This document shows positions 44,901 through 53,053 of a stretch of 64,000 bases of DNA, one piece after another (within the stretch, counting starts at the first letter, position 1; each line of letters begins with the position of its first letter). The position numbers were made by a program, and so were the translations under genes. Below the pieces are notes generated by a model that saw only the letters and a program-made list of their open reading frames with translations, was not told the origin of the DNA and ran no database searches. The DNA is from Legionella drozanskii LLAP-1. Its GTDB lineage: Bacteria > Pseudomonadota > Gammaproteobacteria > Legionellales > Legionellaceae. The stretch lies in assembly GCF_001467585.1 (NCBI RefSeq), contig NZ_LNXY01000020.1:1-64000 (forward strand). Reading direction: 5' to 3'.

Positions 44901-46004
44901 AAATTTTTCATCATGAAAACGTGGAATTTTCACGACGGTATAATCAATACTAGGCTCAAAAGAAGCGGGTAAAGCATCGGCAGTGATCTCATTTCGCAAC
45001 TCATCAAGGGTATAGCCAACTGCGAGTTTGGCGGCAATTTTTGCGATAGGAAAACCGGTTGCCTTCGACACCAAGGCAGAGGATCGAGAAACCCGTGGAT
45101 TCATTTCAATCACCACCATTCGCCCCGTCCGTGGATTAATAGCAAATTGTACATTGCTGCCACCTGTTTCCACCCCTACTGCTCGAAGCACAGCAAAGGC
45201 AGCATCTCGCATCGCTTGATATTCATCATCGGTCAAAGTTTGGATAGGTGCGACGGTAATCGAATCGCCAGTATGAATGCCGAGAGGGTCGACATTTTCT
45301 ACGCCGCAAACCACGATGCAATTGTCATTCGTATCGCGTACTACTTCGAGTTCAAATTCTTTCCAGCCAATGAGTGCTTCATCAATTGTAATTTCTGAGT
45401 CACCCGCCTGAGCAAAAGCCTGCTTAAAAATAGCGAGTGCTTCGTCTTTGCTGTGTACCAGAGCGGCACCTGAGCCGCCCAGGGAGAATGAAGAACGAAT
45501 CATCAAAGGCAGACCCAAGTTTTGCATAATCTGTATTGCGGATTCGATTGATTTTGCGGTCTGACTTTTAGGGACATCTAAACCAATCTCAATCATCTTT
45601 TGATGAAACAGCGTCCTATCTTCGGCAAGTCTAATCGCTTCAATCGAAGCGCCAATCAGCTCGACCTCATATTTCGCTAAAATGCCTTTTCGATGAAGCT
45701 CTAAAGCACAATTTAACGAGGTTTGGCCGCCTAAAGTCGCAACCAGCGCATCGGGGCGTTCTATATCAATTATGGCGCTGACATAGTCGCTAGTTATCGG
45801 TTCAATGTAAGTGGCATCTGCCAATTCCGGATCCGTCATGATGGTCGCTGGATTTGAATTAACGAGAATCACTCGATAACCTTCCTCACGCAGAGCTTTT
45901 AATGCCTGAGTACCGGAATAATCAAATTCACAAGCTTGCCCAATATTGATGGGACCGGAGCCGATGACCAAAATGCTTTTAATTTTAGTGTTTTTGGGCA
46001 TGTT
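41976..46004 (-). CDS. Carbamoyl-phosphate synthase large chain fused to ornithine carbamoyltransferase
   Basis: One frame of 1342 residues encodes two arginine enzymes. Residues 1-1018 are CarB: two ATP-grasp halves (SILVIGSGPINIGQACEFDY; IMILGSGPNRIGQGIEFDY) and an MGS-like regulatory domain of only about 80 residues (about 938-1018; about 138 in E. coli). Residues about 1043-1342 are a full OTC: FEKPSFRTRLSF (carbamoyl-phosphate site), HPCQ, GDGNNILH, DVWTSMGFE and HCMPMERGKEV. It should make carbamoyl phosphate and pass it to ornithine, giving citrulline. I chose the ATG at 46004 (GAGG six bases before), overlapping carA by 20 bases; the open frame runs to 46130 only inside carA. No stop or frameshift separates the parts. 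Confidence 0.93.
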   Translation of the reverse strand, partial: NMPKNTKIKSILVIGSGPINIGQACEFDYSGTQALKALREEGYRVILVNSNPATIMTDPELADATYIEPITSDYVSAIIDIERPDALVATLGGQTSLNCALELHRKGILAKYEVELIGASIEAIRLAEDRTLFHQKMIEIGLDVPKSQTAKSIESAIQIMQNLGLPLMIRSSFSLGGSGAALVHSKDEALAIFKQAFAQAGDSEITIDEALIGWKEFELEVVRDTNDNCIVVCGVENVDPLGIHTGDSITVAPIQTLTDDEYQAMRDAAFAVLRAVGVETGGSNVQFAINPRTGRMVVIEMNPRVSRSSALVSKATGFPIAKIAAKLAVGYTLDELRNEITADALPASFEPSIDYTVVKIPRFHDEKFNAQGLARGPQMRSVGEVMAIGSTFAESLQNAILSLEINASGLNAIDAISELDDEALSLELKRHTAKHLWCVAESFRRGFSVEEIHAACFIDPWFLQQIKSLVDLEQTLQSKTLSDLDQSTVLKLKKQGFSDQRIAQLTQSTEAAVRQYRQQLTIHPVYKCVDSCAGEFKTETAYLYSTYQDYCESKRSDKAKIMILGSGPNRIGQGIEFDYVCVKAIQAFAAAGFETIMVNCNPETVSTDYDVASKLYFVPLTYEKVLDLIEKEQPQAIALQFGGQTPLNLLDALHQAGVPLLGLTSEIVNITEDRDLFSALVQRLNLKQPKNRAINHLEELDSALKELQFPLIIRPSFVLGGRGMEIVSDKEILKEKLSELFKITTHAVLLEEFLAGAIEVDVDAVSDGEDLFIPTVLEHIEAAGVHSGDSACITPPYRLSPAMINLIHQQTKKLARALNLKGLMNVQYAVKDSEVFLIEVNPRASRTTPFICKATGIPLVEIAVKCLLGHSLKEQHCLSPIHLPYYCVKEAVLPFRKFQTSSPILSPEMKGTGEVMGIGQTPYEAYLKAQIAAGHDFSLGQSRQVLVSGLAADDELLITLKQAGFTVVNQLEAGTPDVVIAIDGARENLSYALQHNLPYISTREAAVMVVRSLINHAYPMLSTQKLDCLQTLYQQIKHPSKTRHVLTGLELTVKEIKIILKLAAKLKQNPEKFSHLLVNKNLALIFEKPSFRTRLSFTRAIQSLGGTVIESVSSTRKSEEPRDLIRVLNGYCDAVMIRTHEDEVLEEMARYATVPIINGLSALYHPCQILADLLTLQEYFGQLEGLTLAYIGDGNNILHTLLALAPQLGIKINYCCPPTHQPNAKLLNHSLNQFEQMIDSHATPKAAVHDAHAVYTDVWTSMGFEHQRSEELFAGLQVNEALMAQAKPEAIFMHCMPMERGKEVSLTLPDEPASAIFAQSENRLHVQKALLVFLLGRAELGE

Positions 46005-47070
46005 GCACCTCATTGATGAACTGTTTAAATAAGACCATAAGTTCATTGGGTCCTGGATTTGCTTCTGGATGCCCTTGGAATGAAAACGCAGGTGCTTGGC
46101 GGTGCCTAAGTCCGGCAATGGTGCCATCAAATAAAGAAATATGAGTGATTTCTAAATCGCTTGGCAAGGAGGTTTCATCGACGACAAAACCATGATTTTG
46201 CGAACTAATAAATACGCTACCTGTTTTGCAACATTTAATCGGATGATTCGCACCACGATGGCCAAATTTCATTTTCTTGGTTTTAGCCCCAGCAGCAAGG
46301 GCTAAAATTTGATGCCCGAGACAAATACCAAAAATGGGGATTTGCCGCTGCAAAAGTTGATTGGTTAATTGAATTACTGATTCACAATGCACAGGATCAC
46401 CAGGGCCATTAGAAAGCAGGACCCCATCGGGTGCGAAGGCATTCAGCTCCTTCATGCTAATTGATTCGGGAGCCACGGAAATTTTGATAGGGTATTGCGC
46501 TAGTGTCTTTAAAATCCCCTTTTTCACCCCACAGTCAACCACTACCACATGCGCACTGCTGCTATTTTCTGGATCCTGATAAAGATAAGGTTCCTTCGTG
46601 GAAACCAAGGCAGCTAAACTCCTGCTTAGATGATGCTGTGCCAAATAAAGCGCTTTTTCAGGAGTGATGGTGTCAGTAGTCACAATACAACCGGTTTGGC
46701 TGCCTTTTTCTCGTAAATGCAGAGTTAATGCGCGCGTATCAATTCCCGATAAAGTGGCAATCTGATGATTTACCAAGAAATTTTGCAAGCTATCTTCGGC
46801 ACGCCAATTACTAAAATGAGTCGAAAAATCGCGAAACAGGGCGCCAGTCGCATGTATTTTTTCCGATTCATTATCCTCTTGATTGACGCCTACATTGCCA
46901 ATATGCGGCATTGTAAAATTGATAATCTGACCATGATAAGAAGGGTCGGTTAAAATTTCTTGATAACCGGTATGTGAGGTATTAAAAACCATCTCGCCAA
47001 GGGCATAAGAAGGCGTACCGATCGCTTCCCCTCTAAAAATCGTACCATCCGCGAGCATCAGGAAAGCCAT
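45985..47070 (-). CDS. carA: Carbamoyl-phosphate synthase small chain (glutaminase)
   Basis: The 361-residue subunit hydrolyses glutamine and feeds ammonia to the CarB part of the fusion protein. The N-terminal domain ([31 protein letters not shown]) and class I amidotransferase domain are complete, with the nucleophilic Cys in FGICLGHQ and the His/Glu pair in GHPEANPGP. The gene overlaps argH by 13 bases and the carB-argF gene by 20. Its place inside an arginine operon suggests that this synthase serves arginine more than pyrimidines. Confidence 0.95.
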   Translation of the reverse strand: MAFLMLADGTIFRGEAIGTPSYALGEMVFNTSHTGYQEILTDPSYHGQIINFTMPHIGNVGVNQEDNESEKIHATGALFRDFSTHFSNWRAEDSLQNFLVNHQIATLSGIDTRALTLHLREKGSQTGCIVTTDTITPEKALYLAQHHLSRSLAALVSTKEPYLYQDPENSSSAHVVVVDCGVKKGILKTLAQYPIKISVAPESISMKELNAFAPDGVLLSNGPGDPVHCESVIQLTNQLLQRQIPIFGICLGHQILALAAGAKTKKMKFGHRGANHPIKCCKTGSVFISSQNHGFVVDETSLPSDLEITHISLFDGTIAGLRHRQAPAFSFQGHPEANPGPNELMVLFKQFINEVQHAQKH

Positions 47071-48305
47071 GACTTGTTCTCCTTCATAATCTCTGAGAGC
47101 GAGCAGCCCTTTTCAAACGCTTGGCTAACCCAAGAACCCACTTGATGATGAGCATCTCGGAATGGAACGCCTTGTAGCACCAGCGATTCCAAAACCGCTG
47201 TTGCATCCAAATACCCCCCCTGCGCTTTTTCTTTCATCAAACCAGTATTGAACTGCAAGCTTTGCAAGAAGGGAGAAATCACTTCCAAGCAACCAAGTAG
47301 AGTATTAACTGTATCGAATAACCCTTCTTTGTCTTCCTGCATGTCTTTGTTATAAGCAAGAGGCAGGGCTTTCATTACTGTTAATATGCCAACTAAATGG
47401 CCAAATACTCGGGCAGTTTTACCGCGAATAAGTTCGAGCACATCGGGATTTTTCTTATTGGGCATCAGCGATGAACCAGTAGCAAAGGCATCATCAAGAG
47501 TAACGAAGGAAAATTCCTGCGTGGCCCACAGAATTAAATCTTCGGCCAAACGAGAAAGATGCACCATCAGAATTGAGGCAGCTGAGCAAAGCTCGATAAT
47601 AAAATCACGATCACTCACAGCATCCAATGTGTTCTCAATGACGCCACTAAAACCCAGGGTTTTAGCGACCCATTCTCTATCCAAAGGCAAATTAGAACCG
47701 GCCAATGCACCAGCTCCCAGTGGCGAAAAATTCATCCGTGCTTGCCAGTCCTTTAGTCGGCTCAAATCACGTTGAAACATGGAAAGATAGGCCGCAAAAA
47801 ATTGCCCTAATTGCACAGGCTGTGCTTGCTGTAAATGAGTGTAGCCCGGCATCAAATCATTAGCATGCTTGCTGGCTAGGTGTTCTAAAGTCTGAGTTAG
47901 TTCCAGCAGTAAACTAGCTATTTTCTCAGAGGCATCCCGTGTGTAAAGTCTCAGATCAAGGGCGACCTGATCGTTTCGACTTCGTCCAGTGTGTAATTTT
48001 TTACCGACATCACCGATTTTTTGAATGAGTAAATGCTCAATAAACATGTGAATATCTTCGCAAGTTTCATCCAAGGGATGCTGACCCTGCGCAATTTCAT
48101 GACTAATTTCAGCGAGCGCGCTAGTAATTGCTTGAGCTTCTTCCGTCTCAATTAACCCTTGTCGTGCCAGCATTTGCGCATGGACCTTGCTGCCTGCAAT
48201 ATCATGAGCATAAAGAACATAATCAAATGCAAGAGAGGCATTAAATCTTACCACTCTGGAATCAAGCGGTTTTTTGAATCGTCCGCCCCAGGTTTTATGA
48301 CTCAT
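47058..48305 (-). CDS. argH: Argininosuccinate lyase
   Basis: The 415-residue cytoplasmic enzyme splits argininosuccinate into arginine and fumarate. It has the start [15 protein letters not shown], the catalytic His region [24 protein letters not shown]-type segment ([14 protein letters not shown]), and the fumarase-family signature [15 protein letters not shown]. It is about 45 residues shorter than E. coli ArgH (457), mainly at the C-terminal end, where the chain stops at MKENKSWLS. It overlaps argG by four bases and carA by 13. Confidence 0.95.
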   Translation of the reverse strand: MSHKTWGGRFKKPLDSRVVRFNASLAFDYVLYAHDIAGSKVHAQMLARQGLIETEEAQAITSALAEISHEIAQGQHPLDETCEDIHMFIEHLLIQKIGDVGKKLHTGRSRNDQVALDLRLYTRDASEKIASLLLELTQTLEHLASKHANDLMPGYTHLQQAQPVQLGQFFAAYLSMFQRDLSRLKDWQARMNFSPLGAGALAGSNLPLDREWVAKTLGFSGVIENTLDAVSDRDFIIELCSAASILMVHLSRLAEDLILWATQEFSFVTLDDAFATGSSLMPNKKNPDVLELIRGKTARVFGHLVGILTVMKALPLAYNKDMQEDKEGLFDTVNTLLGCLEVISPFLQSLQFNTGLMKEKAQGGYLDATAVLESLVLQGVPFRDAHHQVGSWVSQAFEKGCSLSEIMKENKSWLS

Positions 48306-49516
48306 GCTGATTTCTCCTTATGGACCATGCCGTAAACCTTGGCAGATAAGGAAAATAAATTAATAAATCCTTCGGCATCTTGTTGATTATAAACACTATC
48401 TTCTTCGAAAGTTGCCAACGCAGGATTATGCAGGCTATAAGGTGACTCCATCCCGCAGGCAATCATATTGCCTTTGAAAAGTTTTAATTTAACCGTGCCT
48501 GTGATGTGTTGCTGAGTGACTTCAATCAAGGCGTCGAGCGCGTCTTTGGTTTGTGAAAACCATCGACCTTCGTACACTAGGTTGGCATAGCTAGCTTGTA
48601 GAGATTGTTTCAAATGAAGCGTCGCTCTATCAAGGCAAAGGCTTTCTAGCATTTGATGAGCGTTATAAAGCACTGCCGCAGCAGGGGCTTCATAAACTCC
48701 TCTAATTTTCATCCCTACTAGGCGATTTTCTACAATATCAGCTACTCCAATACCATGTTTCCCGGCTATTTTGTTGAGTTCAGTCAGTAATTCGATGGGA
48801 TTCAGGGCTTGATTATTTAAAGCAACCGGGACTCCTTTTTCAAAGTGAATAGAGACAAGCTCGGGCTTATCAGGGGTTTGCTCGATACTGTTAGTCATTA
48901 ATAGCAAATCGTCTGGTTTTTCTTGGCTGGGATCCTCCAAAACGCCGCCTTCATGAGAAATATACCAAATATTATGATCTCGCGAATAAGGTGATTTAGG
49001 CGTTACTGGTACTTCAATGCCATGCGCTTTCGCATAGTCGATGGCTTGTTGCCTTGATTTAATTTCCCAGGTTCGCCAAGGTGCAATAATTTTGAGTTGA
49101 GGCGCTAGTGCCTTAACGGTATATTCAAAACGTACCTGATCATTTCCTTTGCCTGTTGCGCCATGAGCGACCGCGTCAGCTTTTTCTTGCAAAGCAATTT
49201 CCACCAGTTTTTGCGCAATCAATGGTCGAGAAATAGTGCCCAAAATGTATTGATTTTCGTACAGCGCCCCCGCTTTAACCAATTGCCAAAGATAATGGCT
49301 AACGAATTCTTCTTGAACATTAACTACATAGGCCTTGGCCGCGCCGCTTTTGATCGCTTTCTCTTTAATCGCGGTCAGATCTTCATTTTGGCCAAGATCA
49401 CAAATGACAGCGATAATTTCTGCTTGTTGATGATTTTCCTTAAGCCAAGGGATCATCACGGAGGTATCGAGTCCGCCGGAATAGGCTAAGGCGATTTTTT
49501 TGATGGATTCTGTCAT
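48302..49516 (-). CDS. argG: Argininosuccinate synthase
   Basis: The 404-residue cytoplasmic enzyme joins citrulline and aspartate using ATP. It has the N-type ATP pyrophosphatase P-loop [12 protein letters not shown], the citrulline and aspartate segment [14 protein letters not shown], and the C-terminal [14 protein letters not shown]-type region ([19 protein letters not shown]). The length matches the family. It follows the transporter ATPase gene by three bases and overlaps argH, so import and synthesis lie in one transcript. Confidence 0.96.
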   Translation of the reverse strand: MTESIKKIALAYSGGLDTSVMIPWLKENHQQAEIIAVICDLGQNEDLTAIKEKAIKSGAAKAYVVNVQEEFVSHYLWQLVKAGALYENQYILGTISRPLIAQKLVEIALQEKADAVAHGATGKGNDQVRFEYTVKALAPQLKIIAPWRTWEIKSRQQAIDYAKAHGIEVPVTPKSPYSRDHNIWYISHEGGVLEDPSQEKPDDLLLMTNSIEQTPDKPELVSIHFEKGVPVALNNQALNPIELLTELNKIAGKHGIGVADIVENRLVGMKIRGVYEAPAAAVLYNAHQMLESLCLDRATLHLKQSLQASYANLVYEGRWFSQTKDALDALIEVTQQHITGTVKLKLFKGNMIACGMESPYSLHNPALATFEEDSVYNQQDAEGFINLFSLSAKVYGMVHKEKSA

Positions 49517-49519
49517 TTT

Positions 49520-50179
49520 TTACTCCTGGTAGTATTTTTTTAAATCATGAACGGGATGGGCCAATTCGGTTGGTTTAACATCCGCAACGAGTTGTCCGCC
49601 TTTAAGGACAACAATTCGGTCTGCCATTTTGCTGAGAAAATCGAGATCGTGTGAGGCGATGATCATCGTCACACCCATCGATTTGATGGAGTTCAATAAA
49701 TGAATGACGTCTTCAATGGTTGCTAAATCCAAACCTGAAGTGGGTTCATCGCAGAGCAATACCTTTGGTTGCATCATCAAACTTCTGGCCAACGCGACGC
49801 GCTGCTTTTGGCCACCAGAAAGCTGCTCAGGATAGGCCTTTGCTTTTTCCGCTATCCCAAGACTAGTTAACAATTGCAGAGCAGATTCTTCATGGTTGAC
49901 GGCTTTATTCTGCAATTTGGGGGCGTAAATTAAGTTTTGCAGCACAGTCATGTGAGGAAAAAGTTGGAAATCTTGAAACATAAACCCCATTTTTCCTGCG
50001 CAATTAATTTCACCAGAGTCTAAGGACTCTAGGCCTTGAATGCATCGAAGTAGGGTTGATTTCCCCCCGCCGGAAGGACCTGCGAGGCCGACAACAGTCT
50101 GCGTTTCGATGGTGAAACTGACTTGATTTAATACCGGCATCGCCGCGAACTGTTTAGAGACCCCATTAACCTGCAACAT
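49520..50179 (-). CDS. Amino-acid ABC transporter ATPase (arginine-type)
   Basis: The 219-residue polar-amino-acid importer ATPase has Walker A GPSGGGKST, the Q-loop FMFQDFQLFPHM, the signature LSGGQKQRVALARSL, Walker B KVLLCDEPTSGLD, and the switch His in IASHDLDFL. I chose the ATG at 50179 because AAGGAGG lies five bases before it. It overlaps the permease gene by 14 bases. The company of argG, argH, carA and divergent argR points to arginine (or ornithine/citrulline) as substrate; it corresponds to ArtP by context. Confidence 0.88.
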   Translation of the reverse strand: MLQVNGVSKQFAAMPVLNQVSFTIETQTVVGLAGPSGGGKSTLLRCIQGLESLDSGEINCAGKMGFMFQDFQLFPHMTVLQNLIYAPKLQNKAVNHEESALQLLTSLGIAEKAKAYPEQLSGGQKQRVALARSLMMQPKVLLCDEPTSGLDLATIEDVIHLLNSIKSMGVTMIIASHDLDFLSKMADRIVVLKGGQLVADVKPTELAHPVHDLKKYYQE

Positions 50180-50810
50180 GCTTGCCTCCTTGTTCAATTT
50201 TTTTGCCCAACTGTTCTATCAATAAAACAAGACCATAGTAGTAACAACCGGCAATGCAAAGTGGTAAAAAATAGGTAAATTGTTCGGCAGCAACAGACTG
50301 AGCTTTTCGCATCAGATCCATTCCGCCAATCGTCGAAATTAAAGCGGTTTCTTTAAGCAGCGCGATCATTTCATTCATCAATGCTGGCAAAATGTTTTTT
50401 ATCACCTGCGGCAGAATAATGTCTTTCCATAAATAGAAACTAGGAATGTGCAGTGTCTTAGCTGCTTCAAATTGTCCTTTAGGCAAATTGTCTATACCTG
50501 ATCGCAGAATTTCAGCAATGTAGGCCGAACTGTTAAGTCCGAATGTGAGAATTCCAGCAACTAGAATATTAGCTTTAAGGCCTATTAAAGCCGGCAAAGC
50601 AAAATACACAAAACTGAGTTGTAAAATGAGTGGCGTGCCTCTCATGACTGAAATAAATCGATTAATTAATCCCTGAGCAAAACCGTTATATCGCAGTACA
50701 GCCAAGATTGTTCCAAGCAGCATGCCAATCAACATGCCACCGGCCATCAGTTCTAAAGTGAGAACGGTACCCTGACCAATGAAGAGGAGATTTTGACTTA
50801 GCTCTTCCAT
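50166..50810 (-). CDS. Amino-acid ABC transporter permease (His/Glu/Gln/Arg family)
   Basis: The 214-residue inner-membrane permease has about five membrane segments. It carries LTLELMAGGMLIGMLLGTIL at the start, RGTPLILQLSFVYFALP, and the EAA-loop region EAAKTLHIPSFYLWKDIILPQ. These are typical of the HisM/ArtQ family. I chose the ATG at 50810 (GGAGGGG seven bases before). Only one permease gene is present, so it probably works as a homodimer. It overlaps the genes on both sides by 13-14 bases. Confidence 0.88.
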   Translation of the reverse strand: MEELSQNLLFIGQGTVLTLELMAGGMLIGMLLGTILAVLRYNGFAQGLINRFISVMRGTPLILQLSFVYFALPALIGLKANILVAGILTFGLNSSAYIAEILRSGIDNLPKGQFEAAKTLHIPSFYLWKDIILPQVIKNILPALMNEMIALLKETALISTIGGMDLMRKAQSVAAEQFTYFLPLCIAGCYYYGLVLLIEQLGKKIEQGGKHVAG

Positions 50811-51541
50811 TGTGTCCCCTCCAACCAAGTTTTCTGCAGTTTGGCAAGCTCACCTGTTTCTTTAAGCGTATTTAAAATTCGATTAATTCTTGCCGTCAGT
50901 AAGGATTCTTTTGGAAGCGCAATGCCATACCCGTCTTCAGCTTTGGCGATAATGGCGTAGGAAAGTCCCTGATTTTTTTGGCTGAAAATAGCACCCTGAG
51001 CGCCATCCATTAACACCACATCCACATGACCAGCTTTTAAGGCTTCAATGGCTTGATTGTTATTATCCATCATCATAAGTTCTTCATTGGCAGCGTGTTT
51101 TTTGAGCCAAATTTCCATAGTACTCCCAAGTTGAGCTGCTATTTTTTTCCCTGTTAGTTGCAAAGGATCTGCAATAGGAGAGTTTTTCTTGAAGACAGCA
51201 GCCATCCCTTCAAAATAATAGGGTGTTGAAAAATCGAAATTTTTCTCTCGGTCCGCGGTGATTGTAATCGTCGATATCGCTAGATCAGACTGCCCGGAAG
51301 AGAGCGACGGGAGAATACTAGAAAATTGCATATTGTCGAAAACGGCTTTTTTGCCGAGATGTTTAGCAATTAATTGAGCGAGTTCGATATCAAACCCCTT
51401 CAATTTACCATTTTCTTGATATTCAAAAGGTGGATATTCTGCCGAGGTAGCAAAATGAATGCTGTCGTCTTCTTTTCTTGATCCGCACCCTGCTAATAAA
51501 AGGGATAAGCTTATTGTTGTCAAAAGAATAAATTTTTTCAT
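50798..51541 (-). CDS. Amino-acid ABC transporter substrate-binding lipoprotein (ArtJ-like)
   Basis: The 247-residue periplasmic binding protein has a lipoprotein signal (LTTISLSLLLAGCGSRKED, Cys near residue 19). The bacterial SBP family 3 motif is present: LKGFDIELAQLIAKHLGKKA, followed by the binding segment SGQSDLAISTITITADREKN. It heads the art-arg operon and has a strong promoter with ArgR-type sites before it. The substrate is probably arginine or a related cationic amino acid, by motif and context. Confidence 0.88.
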   Translation of the reverse strand: MKKFILLTTISLSLLLAGCGSRKEDDSIHFATSAEYPPFEYQENGKLKGFDIELAQLIAKHLGKKAVFDNMQFSSILPSLSSGQSDLAISTITITADREKNFDFSTPYYFEGMAAVFKKNSPIADPLQLTGKKIAAQLGSTMEIWLKKHAANEELMMMDNNNQAIEALKAGHVDVVLMDGAQGAIFSQKNQGLSYAIIAKAEDGYGIALPKESLLTARINRILNTLKETGELAKLQKTWLEGTQWKS

Positions 51542-51551
51542 GATGATTATA

Positions 51552-51570
51552 TATCCATTTTTTATCCATT
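51552..51570 (-). promoter_or_regulatory. Direct TATCCATT repeat in the leader of the art operon
   Basis: TATCCATT occurs at 51552-51559 and 51563-51570, 11 bases (one helical turn) apart. It resembles the TATTCAT half of an ArgR box. It lies just downstream of the -10 element of the art promoter, where a bound protein would block transcription. Confidence 0.3.
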
Positions 51571-51575
51571 CTGTG

Positions 51576-51604
51576 ACTATATTGTTTTTGGATTGTTATG
51601 TCAA
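51576..51604 (-). promoter_or_regulatory. Strong sigma-70 promoter of the art-arg operon
   Basis: Read leftward, TTGACA (51599-51604) and TATAGT (51576-51581) are separated by 17 bases. The -35 is perfect and the -10 has one mismatch. The -35 abuts that of the argR promoter. Confidence 0.7.
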
Positions 51605-51621
51605 CAAGAAATGAATATAAT
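51593..51621 (+). promoter_or_regulatory. argR promoter
   Basis: TTGTTA (51593-51598) and a perfect TATAAT (51616-51621) are separated by 17 bases. The -10 lies inside the first ArgR-box-like sequence, which suggests autoregulation. Confidence 0.6.
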
Positions 51622-51647
51622 TAAGGAAAAATGGTTTTATATTCATT
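51610..51647. promoter_or_regulatory. Two ArgR-box-like sites
   Basis: AAATGAATATAA (51609-51620) and its exact inverse TTATATTCATTT (51637-51648) fit as the strong outer halves of two adjacent 18-base ARG boxes (51610-51627 and 51630-51647), separated by two bases. Enterobacterial ARG boxes are paired with two- to three-base gaps and have TGAAT...ATTCA halves. The inner halves are degenerate here. The first covers the argR -10 and the second its leader. Confidence 0.55.
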
Positions 51648-51660
51648 TTGAGGAAATTCT

Positions 51661-52119
51661 ATGTCTTATGACAATGTTCTGGATGGGCATATTTTGAGTA
51701 TTGTGCAAACTCAGGAAATCCCAGAGCAAATTGATTTGCAAAACAAGTTGAAAGAACGCGGTTACGATATTCCGCAAGCAACCTTATCGCGGCGCTTAAA
51801 AAAATTAAAAATTGCTAAGGTTGCGGGTGTTTATCGAGTTGTCGATTTCAATATGCCGAGCTTGCCACTCGTTCTTAACATGCAGATTTCAGAGTTTGGC
51901 TTGATCGTTTTGCATACACATCCCGGTAGTGCCAGCAGCCTAGGTTCATTTATTGACAGAAAATATGTGTCATTTTCTCTGGAAACGGCCGCTGAGTCAG
52001 GAATTTTAGGAACGATTGCAGGCGATGATACTGTAATCCTAATTATCAAATCGAAGCAAATGCTCGATGAGGTAGTGCGAATTATCCTGGAAGAATTTCC
52101 TTATCTCAAAGTCAAATAA
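51661..52119 (+). CDS. argR: Arginine repressor
   Basis: The 152-residue protein has the ArgR layout: a winged-helix DNA-binding domain (about 1-75; ATLSRRLKKLKIAKVAGVYRV) and a C-terminal hexamerisation and arginine-binding domain (about 80-152; GLIVLHTHPGSASSLGSFID and GTIAGDDTVILIIKS). The GDD-type arginine-binding motif is present (GDDT). It is divergent from the art-arg operon and should repress it when arginine is abundant. E. coli ArgR has 156 residues. Box-like sites overlap both promoters. Confidence 0.94.
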   Translation: MSYDNVLDGHILSIVQTQEIPEQIDLQNKLKERGYDIPQATLSRRLKKLKIAKVAGVYRVVDFNMPSLPLVLNMQISEFGLIVLHTHPGSASSLGSFIDRKYVSFSLETAAESGILGTIAGDDTVILIIKSKQMLDEVVRIILEEFPYLKVK

Positions 52120-52207
52120 TAGCCACTACTCGCATCAAAAAATTTAACAGTCGTAGGTGGGTCCTTGGTTCACAGAGGCTCGTGGGGACAAGCCTGCTGG
52201 TTATTTT

Positions 52208-53053
52208 TCAAGTTTGGAAACTCAGAGATTCAGGAGAGAGTTTTTTTTCTTCTGCAATAGAACCCTCTTTATGCTTATTAAAGTAAAGAAATCTGTTATT
52301 GCTGTAAGAACAAATCATATCAGCCGCAATTTCTAATTTTTGCACTCTACTTAGGCCATGAGGAACAGGGATATCTGGATTAGGTTGATAATTCCTTATA
52401 TTGTGATCCAATATATCTTCAGAAGTCATCTCTTGAGGTGCTAAAGATGCGCTAATTAAACGGGATAATTGACTGGGATAAGCTGGGTCTCTTTTTGTTG
52501 AAGTATTCACTAGGCTTAGAGATGAACCACCGACAATTTCTTGCGGAAATAGGGAGGCTTTCGGTGCATTTTTTTCTGGAGTTGGCATGGCCTCGAGAGC
52601 TTCAGGTGTCTTGCAGGGCTGAGGAAACCAAGGTTTAAAATTGTCTACATTTTGTGGATAAGGATAGCTAGTCCAAGGATAAAAATCAGTTAAACCACAA
52701 CTCCAGCGAATTGCAATGGTTGGTGGAGCAGTATTCATATAGGTTATATCTTCAATAAATTGCTTTTTCCGTGAAAAAATGGGTTGATTTGGAATAAGCT
52801 GATTATTACTTACGATAAATGGATAGGTCCTATTATGAAACAGTAACCCAAAGTCACTTAAACTATGCTGGGAGGGATAAGTTGTCCATGTGTAAACCTG
52901 GGTAGTGTCATTTGTCCAATGAATAGAAATCTTTGGTGGAAAAGTATAAATGTAAGTCGCTTCTTTTATTAACGGTTTCATTGATTTAAAAAAATTCTGG
53001 TTGAGGGCGAACGATAATACAGGAAAACTATGACTGGTAAAAATTATAATCAA
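52208..53053 (-). CDS. Orphan protein with internal duplication; effector candidate
   Basis: I recognise no family. The 281-residue protein holds two copies of a module of about 40 residues: residues 29-70 (EATYIYTFPPKISIHWTNDT) and residues 90-132 (DITYMNTAPPTIAIRWSCGL), both with a YPW/YTW-T-x-Y-P segment and a Phe-containing end. The C terminus is charged and Ser/Glu-rich (EGSIAEEKKLSPESLSFQT), like Dot/Icm signals. The start is a TTG that overlaps the stop of the upstream gene by four bases; an ATG at 52981 (residue 25) is an alternative but lacks a ribosome site. Its function is unknown. Confidence 0.55.
   Translation of the reverse strand: MIIIFTSHSFPVLSFALNQNFFKSMKPLIKEATYIYTFPPKISIHWTNDTTQVYTWTTYPSQHSLSDFGLLFHNRTYPFIVSNNQLIPNQPIFSRKKQFIEDITYMNTAPPTIAIRWSCGLTDFYPWTSYPYPQNVDNFKPWFPQPCKTPEALEAMPTPEKNAPKASLFPQEIVGGSSLSLVNTSTKRDPAYPSQLSRLISASLAPQEMTSEDILDHNIRNYQPNPDIPVPHGLSRVQKLEIAADMICSYSNNRFLYFNKHKEGSIAEEKKLSPESLSFQT

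Noticed and set aside
46005-46130. Longer carB start giving 42 extra N-terminal residues
   Set aside because: The extension is the reverse-frame reading of carA and is not CarB-like; the ATG at 46004 has a good ribosome site.
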